From: Polyodon spathula | Taxonomy: Eukaryota; Chordata; Actinopteri; Acipenseriformes; Polyodontidae | Length of the DNA stretch: 64,000 nt | Reading direction: 5' to 3' | NCBI RefSeq assembly: GCF_017654505.1 | Contig: NC_054558.1 | Span: forward strand, 14,127,628 to 14,191,627 | Part shown: piece by piece, positions 63,901 through 64,000 of the stretch | Layout: each line of letters starts with the position of its first letter | Position numbering within the stretch: position 1 is the first letter of the stretch | Program-made: the position numbers and the translations under genes | Notes under the pieces: generated by a model | Told to the model about the DNA's origin: nothing | What the model saw: only the letters and a program-made list of their open reading frames with translations | Databases searched by the model: none

Positions 63901-64000
63901 TATCCTTGCAAGTTGCCTGTTGAAGCTCATATGCGCATATCACATGGTTAGTAATTCTAAGCAGCTATAAAGCTGTGTATTTGAGACTTCAGTTCATTCA

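Overview
The window looks like gene-poor nuclear DNA of a ray-finned fish. It is AT-rich and has very many long microsatellites: (TA)n, (CA)n, (CT)n, (AAT)n, (GATA)n and (AAAG)n. It holds fish-type DNA transposons (Tc1/mariner, PIF/Harbinger, pogo), tRNA-derived SINE pieces, solo LTRs and short palindromic MITE-like elements. The mix, including a 'GGCCATTCGGCCC' dispersed repeat and a palindromic repeat built on ACCATAGTAAA/TTTACCATGG, reminds me most of a sturgeon or paddlefish-like genome. That placement is inference. No complete host gene is visible, and most open frames are microsatellite translations or transposase shadows.

Layout. 0-9 kb: AT-rich single-copy sequence with many microsatellites and a 28-bp minisatellite at 5.35 kb. 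9.15-10.3 kb: a decayed Harbinger element with a MYB-like gene on + and a HARBI1-like transposase on -, arranged tail to tail. 10.3-20.8 kb: mostly unique DNA, with one Tc1 relic and one candidate terminal coding exon on the minus strand (19.2 kb). 20.8-22.8 kb: a probable solo LTR, a weak PIF-like fragment and another dispersed repeat. 24.2-25.8 kb: a nearly intact Tc1-like element whose transposase is broken by only two single-base deletions, inside a (TA)n tract. 27.4-28.4 kb: a fold-back Tc1 remnant followed directly by a Tc1-type MITE. 30.1 kb: a 34-bp minisatellite. 33-36.5 kb: a conserved-element-like stretch, a pogo/Tigger relic, a perfect (AAT)n/(ATT)n palindrome and a Tc1 relic with a DDE remnant. 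36.6-40.2 kb: two inverted copies of a ~460-bp sequence. 42.5-47.2 kb: dispersed repeats, including a MITE with a telomere-like TTAGGG core. 47.6 kb: an open frame resembling the N-terminal part of Crypton/DUF3504-type proteins. 48.6 kb: a strong stem-loop. 51.9-52.3 kb: a doubled (CT)n-(TA)n-(TTA)n tract. 57 kb: an inverted pair of MITEs. 61.5-63.7 kb: a second Tc1-like element interrupted by a solo LTR-like insertion.

The recognisable proteins are all transposon-derived: DDE transposases, one MYB-like accessory protein and one possible tyrosine-recombinase relative. They do not form a cellular pathway. The main biological content is nested and inverted transposon structure, several apparently undescribed short repeat families, and a few single-copy stretches that look like candidate developmental non-coding elements.
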